From Polyodon spathula (lineage: Eukaryota; Chordata; Actinopteri; Acipenseriformes; Polyodontidae): a DNA stretch of 64,000 nt. The stretch lies in NCBI RefSeq assembly GCF_017654505.1, contig NC_054538.1:50603489-50667488 (forward strand). The letters are read 5' to 3'. This document shows positions 10,122 to 23,527 of this stretch, piece by piece; within the stretch, counting starts at the first letter, position 1; the number at the start of each line of letters is the position of its first letter. Position numbers and translations under genes: made by a program. The notes below the pieces were generated by a model. The model did no database searches. It was not told the origin of the DNA and saw nothing but the letters and a program-made list of their open reading frames with translations.

Positions 10122-10545
10122 CCAGAATCACTGTTGAGCCCTCTTGAGGTGTCGTGGGCTAGTCAACGAAACACTGAGGATGGAAGGTGCCCACTTGAAG
10201 ACCCCAGAGATGTACCCTACTTAGCTCAATCCAGACGGTTGTCATGCTGATGCGCTGAGGAGACCGCACTGGGTTGATCCCCAGAGCCAGCATCACAGCC
10301 ATTGTGTGTGCTGATGCGCTGGGGAGGCAAAATGAGCTGATCCCTGGAGCCAGCATTACACTTCAGCAATCAACACCAGACAAAAGAATATCTACATTAT
10401 CAGATGGAAAACAACGCAAATGGATGGAGATGCAGATGGATCACATTAGTTTACTGAAAAGCTAAGCCTTGTTGGTGCTTATCTTGGCGACAGCCAAGTT
10501 CAAATCAGCATGAAGTTCAACATCTACTCTCATATAATGGAAATC
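10122..10545 (+). repeat. Right terminal direct repeat of RLE retroelement
   Basis: Second copy of the 423-bp terminal repeat. Predicted stem-loops are at 10244-10293 and 10309-10356. It starts 37 bp after the endonuclease stop codon and therefore also serves as the 3' untranslated region. Confidence 0.9.
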
Positions 10546-11742
10546 CTTGAATTACCGTATAGCGTAATAAGCGTAGAGAGCCAAAACTGTGATTGTACAC
10601 CCTGCTTCCCCAAACATATTCAAAAGTTATTAACTGTCTTTTGCTGCTTAATTAATAGTCACTACTATGTTAATGACCCCCTGATCCCTGTGAATTTCAT
10701 GTATTAACCCAAATCTGTTATCAGTATACAGTATACTATACAACACACTCGGCTATATTCAAGAGCAATTCTTGACTTTGTATGCAGACTAACACAAATA
10801 AAGAATTATTTACTGACCTGGCAGTATCATCAGGGAAGTCAGTGCTCCCATTCTACAGGAAACATAATATAAGAAAATAATACACATCTGTTTAGGCTAT
10901 ATGCAGGGATGGGGTTTTCATTTTCTAATATACTTTTTTATACACTGGATTTTGCTGTGCTGTCTATTGACTGCCATTTGTAGATCAGGTACTATATTTG
11001 TCCCAATCCATATGTTATAATTTAAATAATGTATTTGTCATGCATAAAGCCTTTTGTTTATTTATACCAATTTTTGAATTACTTATCTTTGCACAGGATC
11101 ACTCAAGTTTTTGGTCCTTTGTTTTCCTAATATATTATTGCCTAATATCAACAATGCCTTACATGGTTGGTGCTATATTTGTATGTTACCACTTACTTTG
11201 AAAGTTTATTGTTGTATTCATTAACTATAACACTACCAGTATATTCTACTCATGGCAATAAATACATCTACCAGTTTGCAGGAATACATTTACCTGCAGA
11301 TATGATTATTTGATGGACAATTATCACCAAAAGTCAAGGAGACATTGAACTAATGAGGTAACTCCCACATTTATGTCAACCTTCAATTAAATGTCCGTTA
11401 CCGATAGTAATCAAGCCAGGTAAATTTAAAAACATGTCTTTACATTCTGTGCTTTAGAAATTAATTCTTCCTCAACCTCCACCTAATTTTTGGCCTTGCC
11501 ATGGGGTTAACATTGAAACTGCCTCCCTGCCTATGTATCAGCACTAGCTACGAGATAGTACCAAGTAGGGATGTAAAAGGTTAAACAGTTAACCGATAAA
11601 TAAATGCTACCGTTTATATAAAACAGTTAACATATAACACAAACTGGTCAAATGTGTCTGGAATTTTGTGTTTTAAAAATAAACATCCAACAAAACGTGC
11701 TCTTTATGCACTGCCTCTGAACTCTGCAAGTCCTCTACCTGT

Positions 11743-11783
<41 letters not shown>

Positions 11784-14253
11784 TTAGCAACGCATGACGT
11801 TGAGTTAGGCATGATCAGTCGACTGAAAACATCTATCAAACTAGTCTCAAGCTGTCGATTTCCGGTGTTCGTACGCGGAGCACAGCAGCTGGCATCAAAA
11901 TAGAAAAGGGAGTAGTGTAAAGATGTAAATGAAGCTATGTGTTGAACACCTGCAAAATAAAAATAAAAACATTTAGTTTAAGAAGCAGGTACGTTAATTA
12001 TTATTAAGTATTATTATTATTGCCACTTTTTGCTCAATTCTAATCCCAATTTTTACTCTGTTGTACTCCCAAATGAGTCCCTCACCCTACCTACCTTTGT
12101 CTGAAAGTTCTGAATTGCTTACCTTGCAACCAACTTGCCAATTCAGTCTGTGATTTTTGTTGTGAAGCGAGTTCAAAAAGTTACTTTATAAATATCAAAC
12201 AATTGACAGTTTTCTGAAAAAAAGTGTTGGAACGGGAGCAATAAAGGGGAATCGAGTGGCACTGCAGCAATTGAAGGGCAAACAATGACCCGATCAGAAG
12301 TAAAAACAAAACAAAGAACCCGATGAGCTTGTGCTAAGTGGCTTGCTTTGCATGGTTTCCTGGCAAATATTTTTGATCACTTCGATATTCTTAACACATC
12401 ACTCCAAGGACGAGATACATCTATCTTTTCTCACAAACTAATGTTTTTGGAAAACTGAATCAGAAAACTGATTTTCTTAAAAACGTCACTTTTCTGTGTT
12501 TACATGATTAACGATAGAAAATCCACTAAGAATTCAAATGTATACATGGATTGAAGTTTTTGGAAAACGCAGGATATTTTCACATGCAAAGTACTGTAGT
12601 AGCCTAAGAACGATTTGAAGACCAGACATTTCTGTGACAGATAGGAGACCAATCCATCAATTCAAGTGCTTTTCGAAGTGTCAGGTCTTAAATTCAAAGA
12701 TTACTATCCTACACCTCTATTCAGATTCCCCACAATGTGCAATCAGTCTTTCCAACAGCTCATCCTGTTCTATATTACCAGTTTCTTTTGCAGACATTAC
12801 TTTAAATTCTCACGTCATTTTAAAGCTGGAAAACATTTGCTGCTTAATGCTTAAGTATGGGCAATTAACAAATACATACAGACTTGAACAAATGTATTAC
12901 TTTATCCCTAACTAGACAAATGGATGCATGCAGACTGACTACAGATTATTATTTTCTCTGTTTTCTACAACCACGTGCAAGAGAAAAGGGTCAAAGTGTG
13001 CACATGCACAGTGTGCTATTTCAATAGGTTTTCCTGAAAGTGTGTTTACATGATATACATTTTGTTAGTTTTTGGAATTTAATCGGAAATTTCTAGGTGC
13101 TGTTTTCCGAAAACTGACTTTTGGAATATATATACATTTTTCAAAAACCGTATTTACATGACTTTTGATATCGGAACTAGTTTTCCGAAAACTTAGTTTT
13201 ATGCTCATGTAAATGCACTGACTGACAAAATCGAAAGCTGGATCAAGAAGCTGTCCTTGTGGTACGGTTGTGTAAACCGTGGCAGCCGAGATGTATTTGT
13301 AATTTAAACTTTTTTTTTCTTTTGACTGTAAAAAAAAATATTGCTTAGTCATTTTTCTTGCTAGAACTAGGGGTCACAGTGCAGCGAGGTTTGAGAACCG
13401 CTGCTCTATGATAACAAATGACATTTTCATTCATCGCTGAGTACAATGTTTTTTTTTTTTTTCTTTAAACCAAGATGTTTTAGTTCAGTAGTTCAGTGAG
13501 CAGTTTGTTAAAGTTGCAGTTTATCATTTCAAGCAACAAAAAATTGTTTCTGTCTTTACGTACTTGCTTTTAAAATTGATTCATAGCATTAATTCATAAC
13601 AATCTTAAAATGAATTGTGATTGCTACGTTAAGTTTATCGGACGGTAACGTCTTTTTTATTTTATATGAAACCAGTGAAAAGGTGTACCAGTACACATAT
13701 CGTCAATGTGATGTAATTGTGATGCAATGAAAGAGGATTTGTGCTCTAAGCTGCCTCTTTTAATGTTTGGTAAACAAATGTCAATGCATGACAAAGACTA
13801 AATGTATGTGGAAAGGGTATTTATTTAAAGGGTTTTTAGTGTGATAGCGTAACTACGGTTAAACGGTTAATTGATAGAAATCAAATAGTTTCAACAGATT
13901 TTTTATTAAATGACATTTAGTACCAAGTGGTTTAAGCTTGAAACCACAAGGTAAGGAAATGTCATACCACTCATAACTCGGCTGCATCCAGGTTAGGCTG
14001 TTAGCAAAGATACCGAGATGTGACGGGCAGGGTAGCATTCAATTATAAGGGAATCAGTGATAATGGCAGCGGTAATAAAATGAATTTAAAAACCTTACCA
14101 ATAACATCTTTAATAAGGAGAAGTTCCAGTAAACAATGATAAGGGGAGCAGTGAAACATTTTCAAATATTTATCAACACAAATGAAAAGTTCAACTAAGC
14201 AATAATGACCAGATATTGGTATCAAGGGTGTAAATAACCTTAATACAATATTG
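10546..14253. other. intron; repeat-like debris without identified class
   Basis: Contains a poly-T run at 11748-11780. At 11568 and about 13852 there are similar strings (ggttaaac.gttaa) in the same orientation. At 12440-13240 motifs such as ttttccgaaaac and gtttacatga recur in both orientations, which is MITE-like. No transposase or other coding similarity was found. Confidence 0.4.
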
Positions 14254-14605
14254 CAGTGTTTCCTAACCTTTTCTGAGCAGCACCACACCCGATACAGTAA
14301 CTTTTATTATGGACACCAAACATATATTTTATGAAAACTTACCATTCATTTGAAACCTGTGCCTCCATGTGTGAGCACAGTCTCTTGATCCAGGTTGGAA
14401 CAGTCGCCAAGGCAACTCTTATGTCCTGCTCCACTGACAGTAGGTGCTCCATTCTGTTGTTCTTTATATAGCCAGTTAATGTGGAAATGCCCAACTCACA
14501 CAAGCAGGTTGTGGGAAAAGGCAACATAATTGAGATAGCACAGCCTGCAATAGCTGGATATTCTTTCACCACAACCAGCCGAAATGTGTCCAAAGGCATC
14601 TTGGC
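14254..14605 (-). pseudogene. hAT transposase C-terminal dimerisation domain with 3' terminal repeat
   Basis: The minus strand from about 14600 to 14342 encodes VKEYPAIAGCAISIMLPFPT, then TCLCELGISTLTGYIKNNRM, LLSVEQDIRVALATVPTWIK and LCSHMEAQVS. This is the hAT C-terminal dimerisation domain in the ZBED5/FAM200-like subgroup (LPF-T-x-LCE-G-S-L and V-x-D-R-AL). The frame is open throughout. The element's terminal repeat follows on the correct side: cagtgtttcctaacctttt starts at 14254, a typical hAT end. Everything N-terminal to the domain is missing, so it is a 5'-truncated relic. Confidence 0.88.
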
Positions 14606-14766
14606 AAACTACATTTTTAATTCCTATGTTTATGTTCATAAAACAGGTTTCCGAAGTGACGACAGATTCTTGCACGACCTGTTAATGCAAACCACAGCTG
14701 AATGCGTATCGCCAAGCCGACGAGGACGCTTTATGCCTGTTGACGGGGTGCAATGGTTACTGGCAT

Positions 14767-15601
14767 TACAGTCATCTCTGTGTATAGGAAAACCTCCTTG
14801 AGAGAACACTTCACCTAAGGGAACACCCTTGCGGTGAATCAGATTTTTCCCATTGTAAATGCTCTGGCTAAAGGAATAGGGACTTTGCTTAAAATACCTT
14901 CTTGGCATTTATAGTGATTCATTCACAACGTATACAGTACAGTTTTGTAAACTGATAACTCATCATCATTACCAAACTTAAATTAAAATGGTTTACTCAG
15001 TCTTTTCAAAAGTGCCTTTTCATCACGAGAATGTCTTGAGGCAAACTGATTGGTTTATTAAATCTTTCCAGAACTGTTGTCATATCACTGACTTGTTTCT
15101 GTATTCTGATTTTCACGAGTGCACCTCATCGCTACAAAATGGCAGGTAAACAAACAGCAAAACGCACTGCTGTTTCTCTTGCTATAAAAAGTTGGTAATT
15201 GTTTAAACTCTTGAGAAAAATCTGAATCAAACACAAGCCTCAGAGGAATTAGTTGTTTCCCGTTCTGGTGAGTTTCCTTACTACTCTGTTAAATAAATGT
15301 AAATTGCCACTGCGTTTTTTAACGTAAGGATGGGTGCTGCGTTAATTTAGTTTGACAGTTTATTATCGTTACATTGTCGGGTACTTCATTATTACAGTTT
15401 ATTAACATAGACTTGCCTACTGCTTTTCTTTTACTTATTCAGTTAAGTTCATATGTTGATCAACATGCGTCACGACAAGTAATACATATTTATTTATTTG
15501 ATTGATATTGTGTCTGGTGGATACCTCTGTCTTGGAGAACACTTCGACTATGAGAACACTTCGCTTGCTTCCCATGTGTGTCTTAGCCAGAGACCACTGT
15601 A
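14767..15601. mobile_element. Pogo/Tigger-like MITE (835 bp)
   Basis: The left end TACAGTCATCTCTGTG and the right end, read inward on the other strand, TACAGTGGTCTCTGG form imperfect terminal inverted repeats starting with TA. Both ends continue with related gaacacttc-type segments (14794-14806; 15536-15567). No transposase frame is present, so it is non-autonomous. Confidence 0.6.
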
Positions 15602-16399
15602 TTATCATTATGTTATACATATTTTTTATTTTAATTTAGTGTACCCAATTATTTTACCCCCGATATTCTCCCCACTTGCATTATAGCAAATGCACGATAG
15701 TATTATCTGACCCGAGACCAGAGCTGAGTCAGTGTGTTGTAGTGCGTTTTGTGGTTCTGTATCATCAACTGGTTGTGCAAGAATAGTCTCAATTTATCGT
15801 CACTTTGGAAACGGTTTGCCTCCCAGCCACGGGAGCACCAGAGCCAATGGGACGTGTCCTCTGGAATTCCCAGTGAAGACAGCTGATTTCGCACAGAATG
15901 GATATATGTAACCTGCATACCACTTTGCCATGCTTTTACAAGGTGAGCCACTAAGGGGCCCGGTCAGATATTTTAAAGGGTTTAATATGTTTAAATATCC
16001 AAAGCAACACCTTTAACCCTTTTACAGCCAAGTGTTTTGTCACAGATGTCATCCCACAGCCATGCCTTTTACGACCGTTTTTGCTGTGCTATAAAAAAAA
16101 CTTTCAGGGTAGCATGAAAAAAAAAAGTTCTAGACCTTTGACAGCATTCTACATTTTCATCCTAACAAAACAAAAAAAATAAGTGAACATGTAAAATATA
16201 AGTGATTTAAAAAAAAAAAAAAATGTATTCTACCTTTAGAGGTATTTTTCAACAATAGAAATGTTTTAAATGATATTACCTTACATACCCTGGGATAAAC
16301 TAAAAGGGAATTTTTTTCACAAATTTATATTAATTATTGAACCTACAGTATAGTTATTATACTCAACAGAACATAAAATAGTAAGAAGAATGTACTGTG
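15602..16399. other. intron; repeat-like segment 15640-15960
   Basis: The segment with cagccacgggagcaccagag and tgagccactaaggggcccgg looks like a dispersed fish repeat I have seen elsewhere, but I cannot name the family. The remainder to 16399 is A/T-rich with several poly-A runs. Confidence 0.35.
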
Positions 16400-17960
16400 C
16401 AAACAGCAACAGCAGGGTTGTCACCTCCTGATACAGCACCACTGTATTTTGCTGGTCCGTGACAAATGCTGTAGTCACACCCCAAAAGGGAAGGGAGCCT
16501 GTTTTTGAATTGTAGAGAATAGACAGTCTGTACAGTCTGTACTCAGGTGTCTGTGGTGCACTGATGACAGTATTACAGGTGACTCCCTGAAAAAGGGCCC
16601 TGGGCCTGTGATAGCAAATTACTAGGGCTGCTGCTTTGCCTGTATCTTAGCCTGAGGCTTTTGCCTTTGCGCTGGCCATCAGAACCTAAAGTTTCCGCTT
16701 TGTCCAGACGTTGGTCAGTTGTGAAAACCCCCTCTGACTTTAGCAGGAGCTGGTTGTACTGGTCTCTGAGGCTGCTGGAATCTTGGCCACCCAGTTTGCT
16801 GCTTGTCTGTGTACCGAAGGAGACTTATGGAAGCTTATGAAACAACCTGGCTGAGTAAGCCTGCTTGAGAATGCTCTCTGAAACCCTGCACTGTTTATTC
16901 GGGCATGTAGCTTCTTTATTTAGGCATGATAGTTTTGGTGTTCATATTAGCAAGGCAATAGAGGCATCTACTGAAAGTCAGCCAAGTTGAGTTTCTCTGC
17001 ATCATGCATGCTGTACAGTGTCCCCATGGAATGTGAAACAGAGGGCGCTGTAGCCGGATGACCCCAGGATGAATGGACCTCAAAAAGAAAATCTGGGTGC
17101 ACTGGTGGAGACAGGAGCGAGATTATCCTAAAAAATGTAGTGTTTCCACACCTCATCTACCAGCCACAGAACTTGTAAGGTTTCAGTGGCCTTCTTAATC
17201 AGTGGCAAAAGCTTTGCTGATAAGGAAAAATGCGCCACTGGTACTGCGCTACCTGCATTTCCCTCCTCAGAGGGGAAATCTTGCTCATTCATCTCCTCAG
17301 AGGCGGCAACAAATAACAGATCCTCTTGCTGCCATTCTGCATCCGCTACACCTTGCTGCTCCATAGGCGCAATGGGAGTAGGTGGAGTGGTGTGTTCACG
17401 CAGCAGCTCGGCTAGCACGGTGCACTGGAGGCCGCTGCCCAGAGCTCTCCGATCTTAGACCGTTGCTTTCTCCTCCTCCTCTTCTTAAGAGGGGGAAGCA
17501 GGAGGAGGTAAAGGAGAGCTAGAAGCTTTCTTGCTCTCCACAGCTGTCAGGTGAGGATGCAGCCCTCTCCCTTTGAGATGAGGATGGAGGGAGGAAAGAG
17601 TCCTGTCCATGCGGAATGGACGAAGATCTCTCCACAGAGCTGCGAGACATTCGCTTTTCCATGTGCTTAGAAAAGGATGCATAGAATTCATAAGAGTTGT
17701 GGTTGATGGAGTGCCTCCTTGGAATGCTTTGGACCCAAGCAGACAATGCACCTGCTGCATTTGTCCTCCATGGGGAGACCAGTCTTGCGTAGATCGCAAG
17801 AATGAAAACACGGCATAGTGTAACAGCAGTGGTGCAAAACAACCGCTCAGCTGTACTACTATAATGTTACTGCAGCAAGTACAGTATACAGTACTCATAA
17901 CCAAAAATGAACCTTACCAGCAGTAATGCTGCCTGTGACAGGCAATAGCACCTGAATAAT
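16400..17960 (-). pseudogene. DIRS-type retroelement, gag-like region remnant
   Basis: Two lines of evidence. First, 16440-16600 is clearly related to 24770-24960, where it leads directly into a DIRS reverse transcriptase on the minus strand. Second, further upstream (about 17820-17720, minus) a Cys-containing block reads KCSRCIVCLGPKHSKEA when frames are followed, like the CxxC...CLG-x-EH-A motif of DIRS ORF1. Acidic, Ser/Pro-rich low-complexity pieces follow (17600-17130). There are many stops and frameshifts. The fragment ends before the RT core. It is a separate copy from the one at 24340. Confidence 0.6.
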
Positions 17961-18479
17961 GTTAATCAGGTATAGTACCCTAAGCGGGTAACCTGAACCG
18001 CTGGGAGTACAAGCCAATGCAGCCCTAAGAGCTTTTTGGAAGTTATAGTAATAAAATAATGACTTGGATCGCATTATTGAGGAGTTTGGTGATAAAATGA
18101 GTGACCAGGAGAGGATTTATCAGTATGCACATCTATAAAGAGGTATGTGAAAAATACAGCGAACAAGGGGTGGAGATACAGTACTGATGTCCTTTTTACC
18201 ATGCAGTGCCTTTTAAACCTATTTTACTTTGAAAAAAAAAAAAATTAAACAGCGCATGTAAAATAAATGACGCGTGTGAAAATAAATTGCACCTGACGCG
18301 CCTGAAAAACGCTGAATAAATGGACTGCAAAGGGTTAAAGTTATGAAGGTAGGCTGAAATCCTATGTTGGGATTTAAAAGATATAGACTTGGGACATTTC
18401 TTCACATGGAGTAGTGAGGGTATGGAATGGGTTACGATGTCATTATCATATTGACATTTCTAGCACATTGTAGACAGTA
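17961..18479. other. intron, nothing recognised
   Basis: The segment 17961-18050 could be the 5' terminal part of the DIRS-like element. No other signal seen. Confidence 0.35.
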
Positions 18480-18711
18480 TTATCACAGCGTCAAAGGGTA
18501 TGAATACTTTTGAAATAGCATTTTTTGTGTTTTGCAAACAAAGTGCTTTAATAAATAATTGTATACATCTATTTTATTAAATTTTTTTTCCTCATCCACT
18601 AAAGCAAAACTTTTGCTACAAAAGATTTTTCCTATAATGATTTGTTTGAGAGATTTCTAGAAAGTGTAAATTTCCATTGGGGTACATAAACTTTTGACTA
18701 CAAGTGTATAA
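18480..18711 (+). mobile_element. Tc1/mariner 3'-end remnant
   Basis: It ends in gggtacataaacttttgact acaagtgta, the reverse complement of a common fish Tc1 terminal repeat. Immediately inside is the AT-rich non-coding part typical of these elements. No transposase coding remains. Confidence 0.6.
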
Positions 18712-19020
18712 TGGGGATTGATTTTATTCTTCATACAAGGGCAGTAAAACGTGATTGACCAGTATCTGGGTAACAGATAGCGAGTGTTGATTGTGTGTGT
18801 GTGTGTGCATATATGTATTTAAGTATTAGGACTGTTTTTCATATTATATCACATGCTTATTTTACTATAAGTACCAGATGTTTCACTTTTAAATTACTTT
18901 AGCCACAGCGGCTACCAAACAAACAAACCAAAAAAACTCCTGACAGAATACTGTAGGCAGTGCCATTTACCACCTGGAAGAACCTTTGTGTGGTTGAGAG
19001 TCAGAGCACCATCCAAACAT
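18712..19020. other. intron with short (GT)n tract
   Basis: A GT run at about 18795-18810; otherwise no feature. Confidence 0.5.
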
Positions 19021-19294
19021 AGGAGGCAGTGTGATCCAGTGGTTAAAGTCCAGGGGTGTAGCCAGAAAGTCACTAGCTCAAATCCCACCTCTGTCATTGA
19101 CTGACTCACTGTGTGACCCTGAGCAAGTCACTTAACCTTTCTGTGCTCCATCCTGCAGATCAGATATTAAATCAAATGTCCTATTGGAAGTGCCTCTGCA
19201 TATAATGCACAGTTTACAGCCTACCTCTGTAAAGCACTTTGTGATGGTGGTCCACTATGAAAGGCACTATATAAAAATATTATTATTATTATTA
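19021..19294 (+). mobile_element. CORE-SINE (MIR-like), tRNA-derived
   Basis: The tRNA-like head has an A-box-like gtgatccagtgg near 19030 and a B-box-like agctcaaatccc near 19074. The conserved CORE segment follows, with gtgtgaccctgagcaagtca and cttaacctttctgtgc. The tail is L2-like (gtaaagcactttgtgatgg, then aaggcactatataaa) and ends in (TAT)n at about 19281. Full length and fairly well preserved. It would be retroposed in trans by an L2-type LINE. Confidence 0.85.
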
Positions 19295-22200
19295 GGGTGC
19301 TAATATAAACATTTATATATTGTCGAGGACTTGCACATAGTATAAAAACATTTTAAATTAAGTTTGTATTTGGAAACCAAGATATGATCAATCCCTTGCG
19401 ACTGATTCTAAACAGTAACTGTTTATAAACAGACAGTATCCTACAGCAAGTGCTGTGCCCACAATTTTATTTATTGTTTTAGTATAACAAATCTAAACAA
19501 TTTTATGTATTATTTGTATTGGTCATGTGGATGATGAGCAAAAATGTCAGTCTCTGTAGCAGTCCGAGTTTCTCCAACAACGCTCTACCAACAAAAGATA
19601 AACACAAGTCAATGCACTAGCAACGAAAGGTAAACACTTATGCTTTTTTAAAAATTTTATCAACATCATTGTGGTGCATTTACTTATTCAAATAATAAAA
19701 CAATTAAAATAAATGCATGTGGTTTCTTCATTTGCTGCATTTATTTATCCTATTTTTAGTTATCACTTGAGTCATTGCATATTATAGCAGTTTTTAATTG
19801 CTGATGTTACATATATAATAAAATATGAAGGGATAGAAAATAAAATGTACAGTATCTTATTCCTGTATATTGTATTACTTGGTGATATTACTGACTTTAA
19901 ATGGGACGTTTTGCACGGCACACACTGTTCCACTCAAAAAACAAAAAGAACAACATTTCTGAGAATAAAACTTGTATTTTATTTATGTTATAGGAGAACC
20001 TGCAAGGGAATAGGCTCAGAGTTGGTTCAGTTCTGGTGCCACAAACACATTATCTAAAAAGAGCAAAGAGTGTCTGAACACAGTCCAAGGACCAGCAGTC
20101 CTAAAAGTGGCCTACCCTCCCCCAGAGGGGGCTCTGTGACTGCTTTGGTTTTCTGCCAAGTACACATGTGGGCAATGCCCCAATTCAGAATCAAAACAGG
20201 AACAGACAACAGCAACCGGAAGTTGCCATTATTACTCGGACAACAAATATCTCTGACAGAATGCTGAGGCAGAGGATTCTCAAATATAATTTTTCACATA
20301 TCTTGCAAGATCTGAACAAACCATGCAAAAAGCAAAAAAATTATGTGATGCACATGTATTGTTGTTGTTGTGCTTTAGATTTTAAGTTGTGTCTTGCACA
20401 TATATTCAGGGCATTTAGGTCTTACTATATACAACATATTCTATAGTGAATCATAATGATCCATTAGTATATTTAGGAATGTGTACCTCTAACAGCAAGC
20501 TAGTTGTAACGTCTAGATCTAGCCCCACCCCAAGTGAGAGAAGGTGGTTCATTGTGTTACGTATGGGGCGGCATGGAGTTGGAGTTAGATGCACTCACAA
20601 GCTACTGTAGGTGATAATTTAGATTTTAAACTTTACTGAGCAATGTTGTGTTATTGTATTACACGGCGAGATGCACCACTGAACTAGAACCAGTGGCTCA
20701 TATAACTCGAAAAATACAAGTTTGGACTAATGTACACAATTATATTACACACTTTCACACCTCAGGCACGAACATCACATTATTTTCCTTATTCTGAGCT
20801 TTAGTGTAGTCTGTGAGAGTGTTGTGTGTTGGCATTCTTAATTAAAATACAATGCTGTTTATGACTGAAATTATTAGTATTGCTTAATTATTAGTTTTTT
20901 TTTTGTTTTTTTATACCGGTATTTATTTGTTGTTAAGTAGATTTTACTGTATTTTTCTGCAATTAAAACCTTATTCCCTTCTCAAGTAAAATGTAGAGCC
21001 ATGCATTTCTTTGCCACAACTGAATCAAGTTTAGATGCCCTAATTTAAAAACATGTATATTCTGGTGACAGTTACCTGAAGCTCAAGCTGTAACCTGCTC
21101 TATTCAGACTCGATCATTCGTTTACGGACAAGATTGCCGTTAGATAGGATTTCCTAACTATGTTAGGATAGGATAAGACACTATCCACTGCTGACTTAGG
21201 AAATGCTTTTGTAATACCAATTTAGTAAAATCCTATCCCAGCTATGAAAGATAAGATAGGAAAGCAAGTTAAGAAATTGTTCTGTAACACGGCCCCAGGA
21301 GTTTACTTTGTGTGTGGAGTTCATCACACAAGGAAAGAAACAATCTTATGAGTGCGTATAATTCTGATTATGTGTATATCACATGTTTAAATGGTAATAG
21401 CTGACCTACTTTTCTAATCTGACTGTTTGTACATTTATGTTATGATCTGCAGTAAATACACCCAATGTTTAATAATGATTGTGTTATTATAAACTGTTAT
21501 TTGATATACTGTTATTTATCGGCTTCAGCGTTCCTACGGTGTCAGTGAATTGAAGAAAGAAACCCTACATGTGAAATATATAAAAGCACAAGCTTCAGGT
21601 CTACAAGTACTTTTACAAAACCCTGTATTCGCCCCCTAGAATGAAAGAGTGCAGACTGCCTGCGGAGGAGACCCAATGGAAGAGTATAGGAGGCTGCTGC
21701 CATCAGGCCCAGAAGTTTCTGGAATGTCAATACGTGAGAGTTGGGAAGGCGTGAGCTGGCTCTTCACATGATTCACCGTTGAAGGTGGTCGGTGACCAGT
21801 TCCGTGTGCCACTGACTGTGCTGGAGACTGAGGCAGTTGTGTAGATCAACATTTCACAAACTGGGCATCCTGACACAAAAGAGGGTCGCAAGGCTATTGC
21901 AGGGTGGGCCGCATGACCACAAAAAAATACTGACAATCTTAAGATTAGGGCTTCTGATTTTAACTATCATTGATTTGTTCTGAATACTTTAAACCCATCC
22001 AACTACTAAGCAGTAGCAAATTCTACATTTCTATTGGAGACACTGCTTTCAATATTTAAAATGCGATTACAATTACAGTAGGGGGCTTGTTCGCAGGATT
22101 TAACCACCAGGTGCTTATCCCGCAATTTTCACGTGGAGTGCAAGTGAGTCCACATTGGCCACTCCCATGAGAATAGTGTGTAGGGGGTTATATGTGCATC

Positions 22201-23527
22201 TGCAAAGTTTAACATGTCTTTTTGACATGCTTCAGTGAATAAATAAGTTGACAACAGAGTAAAGTTGTCTGCAGTTTTGTTTTTCACTGGCAGATGGCAT
22301 TTGTCCCTAAGAAATGTGCTCAACAGACCGGGTCATCTCTATACACAGAGCTGAGAGTGTAAAATGGATGCCTGTGTCTATCTAAAGAGAATGGAATGAG
22401 GGTATTTATTTGTTTGTTACAGATTGTAAGGAAACCTTGTCAGGATTGGTACTGGTCAAAACGACCTACTTATTTATTGTACCTACACGTCACAGATAAA
22501 AATGCATATCAGAGCGCTATACACCCATGGCTAGATACAGTATATGATGTAACTGAAAATTTGCGATGCAAGTTTTCTGATGTATAGGTGCTGGATAAAG
22601 ATGTTGGCATTGATGAGGGTATGAAGTGTGTCTGCTTTGAAATCTATCACACAAACAAATATTTCTAAGAAGTGATAGGTCTTCACAAGTAATAATATTA
22701 TTATAATGCTGCAATTGTAAAAAATTATTAGTTTTTTATACTTATATAATGCTCCATTATATACTATGTTGTGAACTATATTATAATGCTACAATTGTAA
22801 ACAAACTGATGTTATTTCAAGTTTTTTATAATAATAAAGTGTGTATTTTAAATATAGCAAAAATTGTTTTGAAAACTGACCAAATTGCTAATTGAGGGCT
22901 AAACAAAAAATTAAATAAATAAATAAAAAAAACATTAGCATTTTAGAAAGTAACCGAAAACAATAATTTTATACGGTATTTACAAAGCAAAAGCCCTGAG
23001 GTAAAAAAACAAAAAAAACCACTTGAAAATAGATTAAAAAAAAAAAAAAGCACTGAAAACTAAATCAAAACAGAAGCCCTACTTAAGATTATAAAGTGCT
23101 AGCGTGGGTCAAAAAAGCTTTTTTAAATGCTCAGTTTTTTTTTTTTTTCTGTTTCACATGGTTTCTCAATTTGCCACGATCTGGACAATGCTATGATTAT
23201 TGCTACAATCATTGGCAAACTGTTTGTTTGCAATACTCTACTTCCAGCTCCCAGAACTGCCTGTGTTGGCTGCGAAAGGTTAGATGCAAATTTGTCAGAC
23301 AGTAATATGTGTTTCTACATATATCTGAAGAACAGACTTGAAAGTGGAACTTAAAGAAACAGGCGTTATTTACAAATCAGTGGAGTCTACAAGTAGACAG
23401 TACATATACTATACGCAAGTTTTCGATGCTTCGTTCCATTTCTGATGTCAAAATTAAATTTTAATTCACACAAAACAACCATCTTGAAGCAGAAACACAA
23501 GTGACAGAGGCTTGCTGTTGATTTAAT
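19295..23527. other. intron; possible MITE ends only
   Basis: At 21130-21300 related motifs (ctaactatgttaggatagg; tatcccagctatgaaagata) face each other and the block ends ctgtaacacggccccagg, which is MITE-like. Homopolymer A and T runs occur at 20895-20910, 22925, 23035-23050 and 23135-23150. No coding similarity was found in either strand over this 4.2 kb. Confidence 0.4.

Larger units (their letters stand above)
6231..10545 (+). mobile_element. RLE-type non-LTR-like retroelement with terminal direct repeats
   Basis: A 4.3-kb unit bounded by two direct repeats of about 423 bp (6231-6652 and 10122-10545), roughly 93% identical by eye. Between them, in plus orientation and over several broken frames, lie an N-terminal zinc finger, a basic linker, a reverse transcriptase, and a C-terminal PD-(D/E)XK restriction-like endonuclease. 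This protein order matches a family I recall from fish and cnidarian genomes and is like that of R2-group LINEs. Frameshifts, stops and at least two internal deletions (RT motif B and the CCHC knuckle) make this copy inactive. LTR-like ends are unusual for an RLE retroelement; a 5'-truncated tandem insertion would also explain them. I see no convincing target-site duplication. Confidence 0.85.

Noticed and set aside
11568..13900. A hAT element bounded by ggttaaac.gttaa motifs
   Set aside because: The two motifs are in the same orientation, not inverted, so they do not define terminal inverted repeats.
19021..19100. A functional tRNA gene at the SINE head
   Set aside because: The A and B boxes are degenerate, no cloverleaf can be closed, and the segment continues into a CORE-SINE body.
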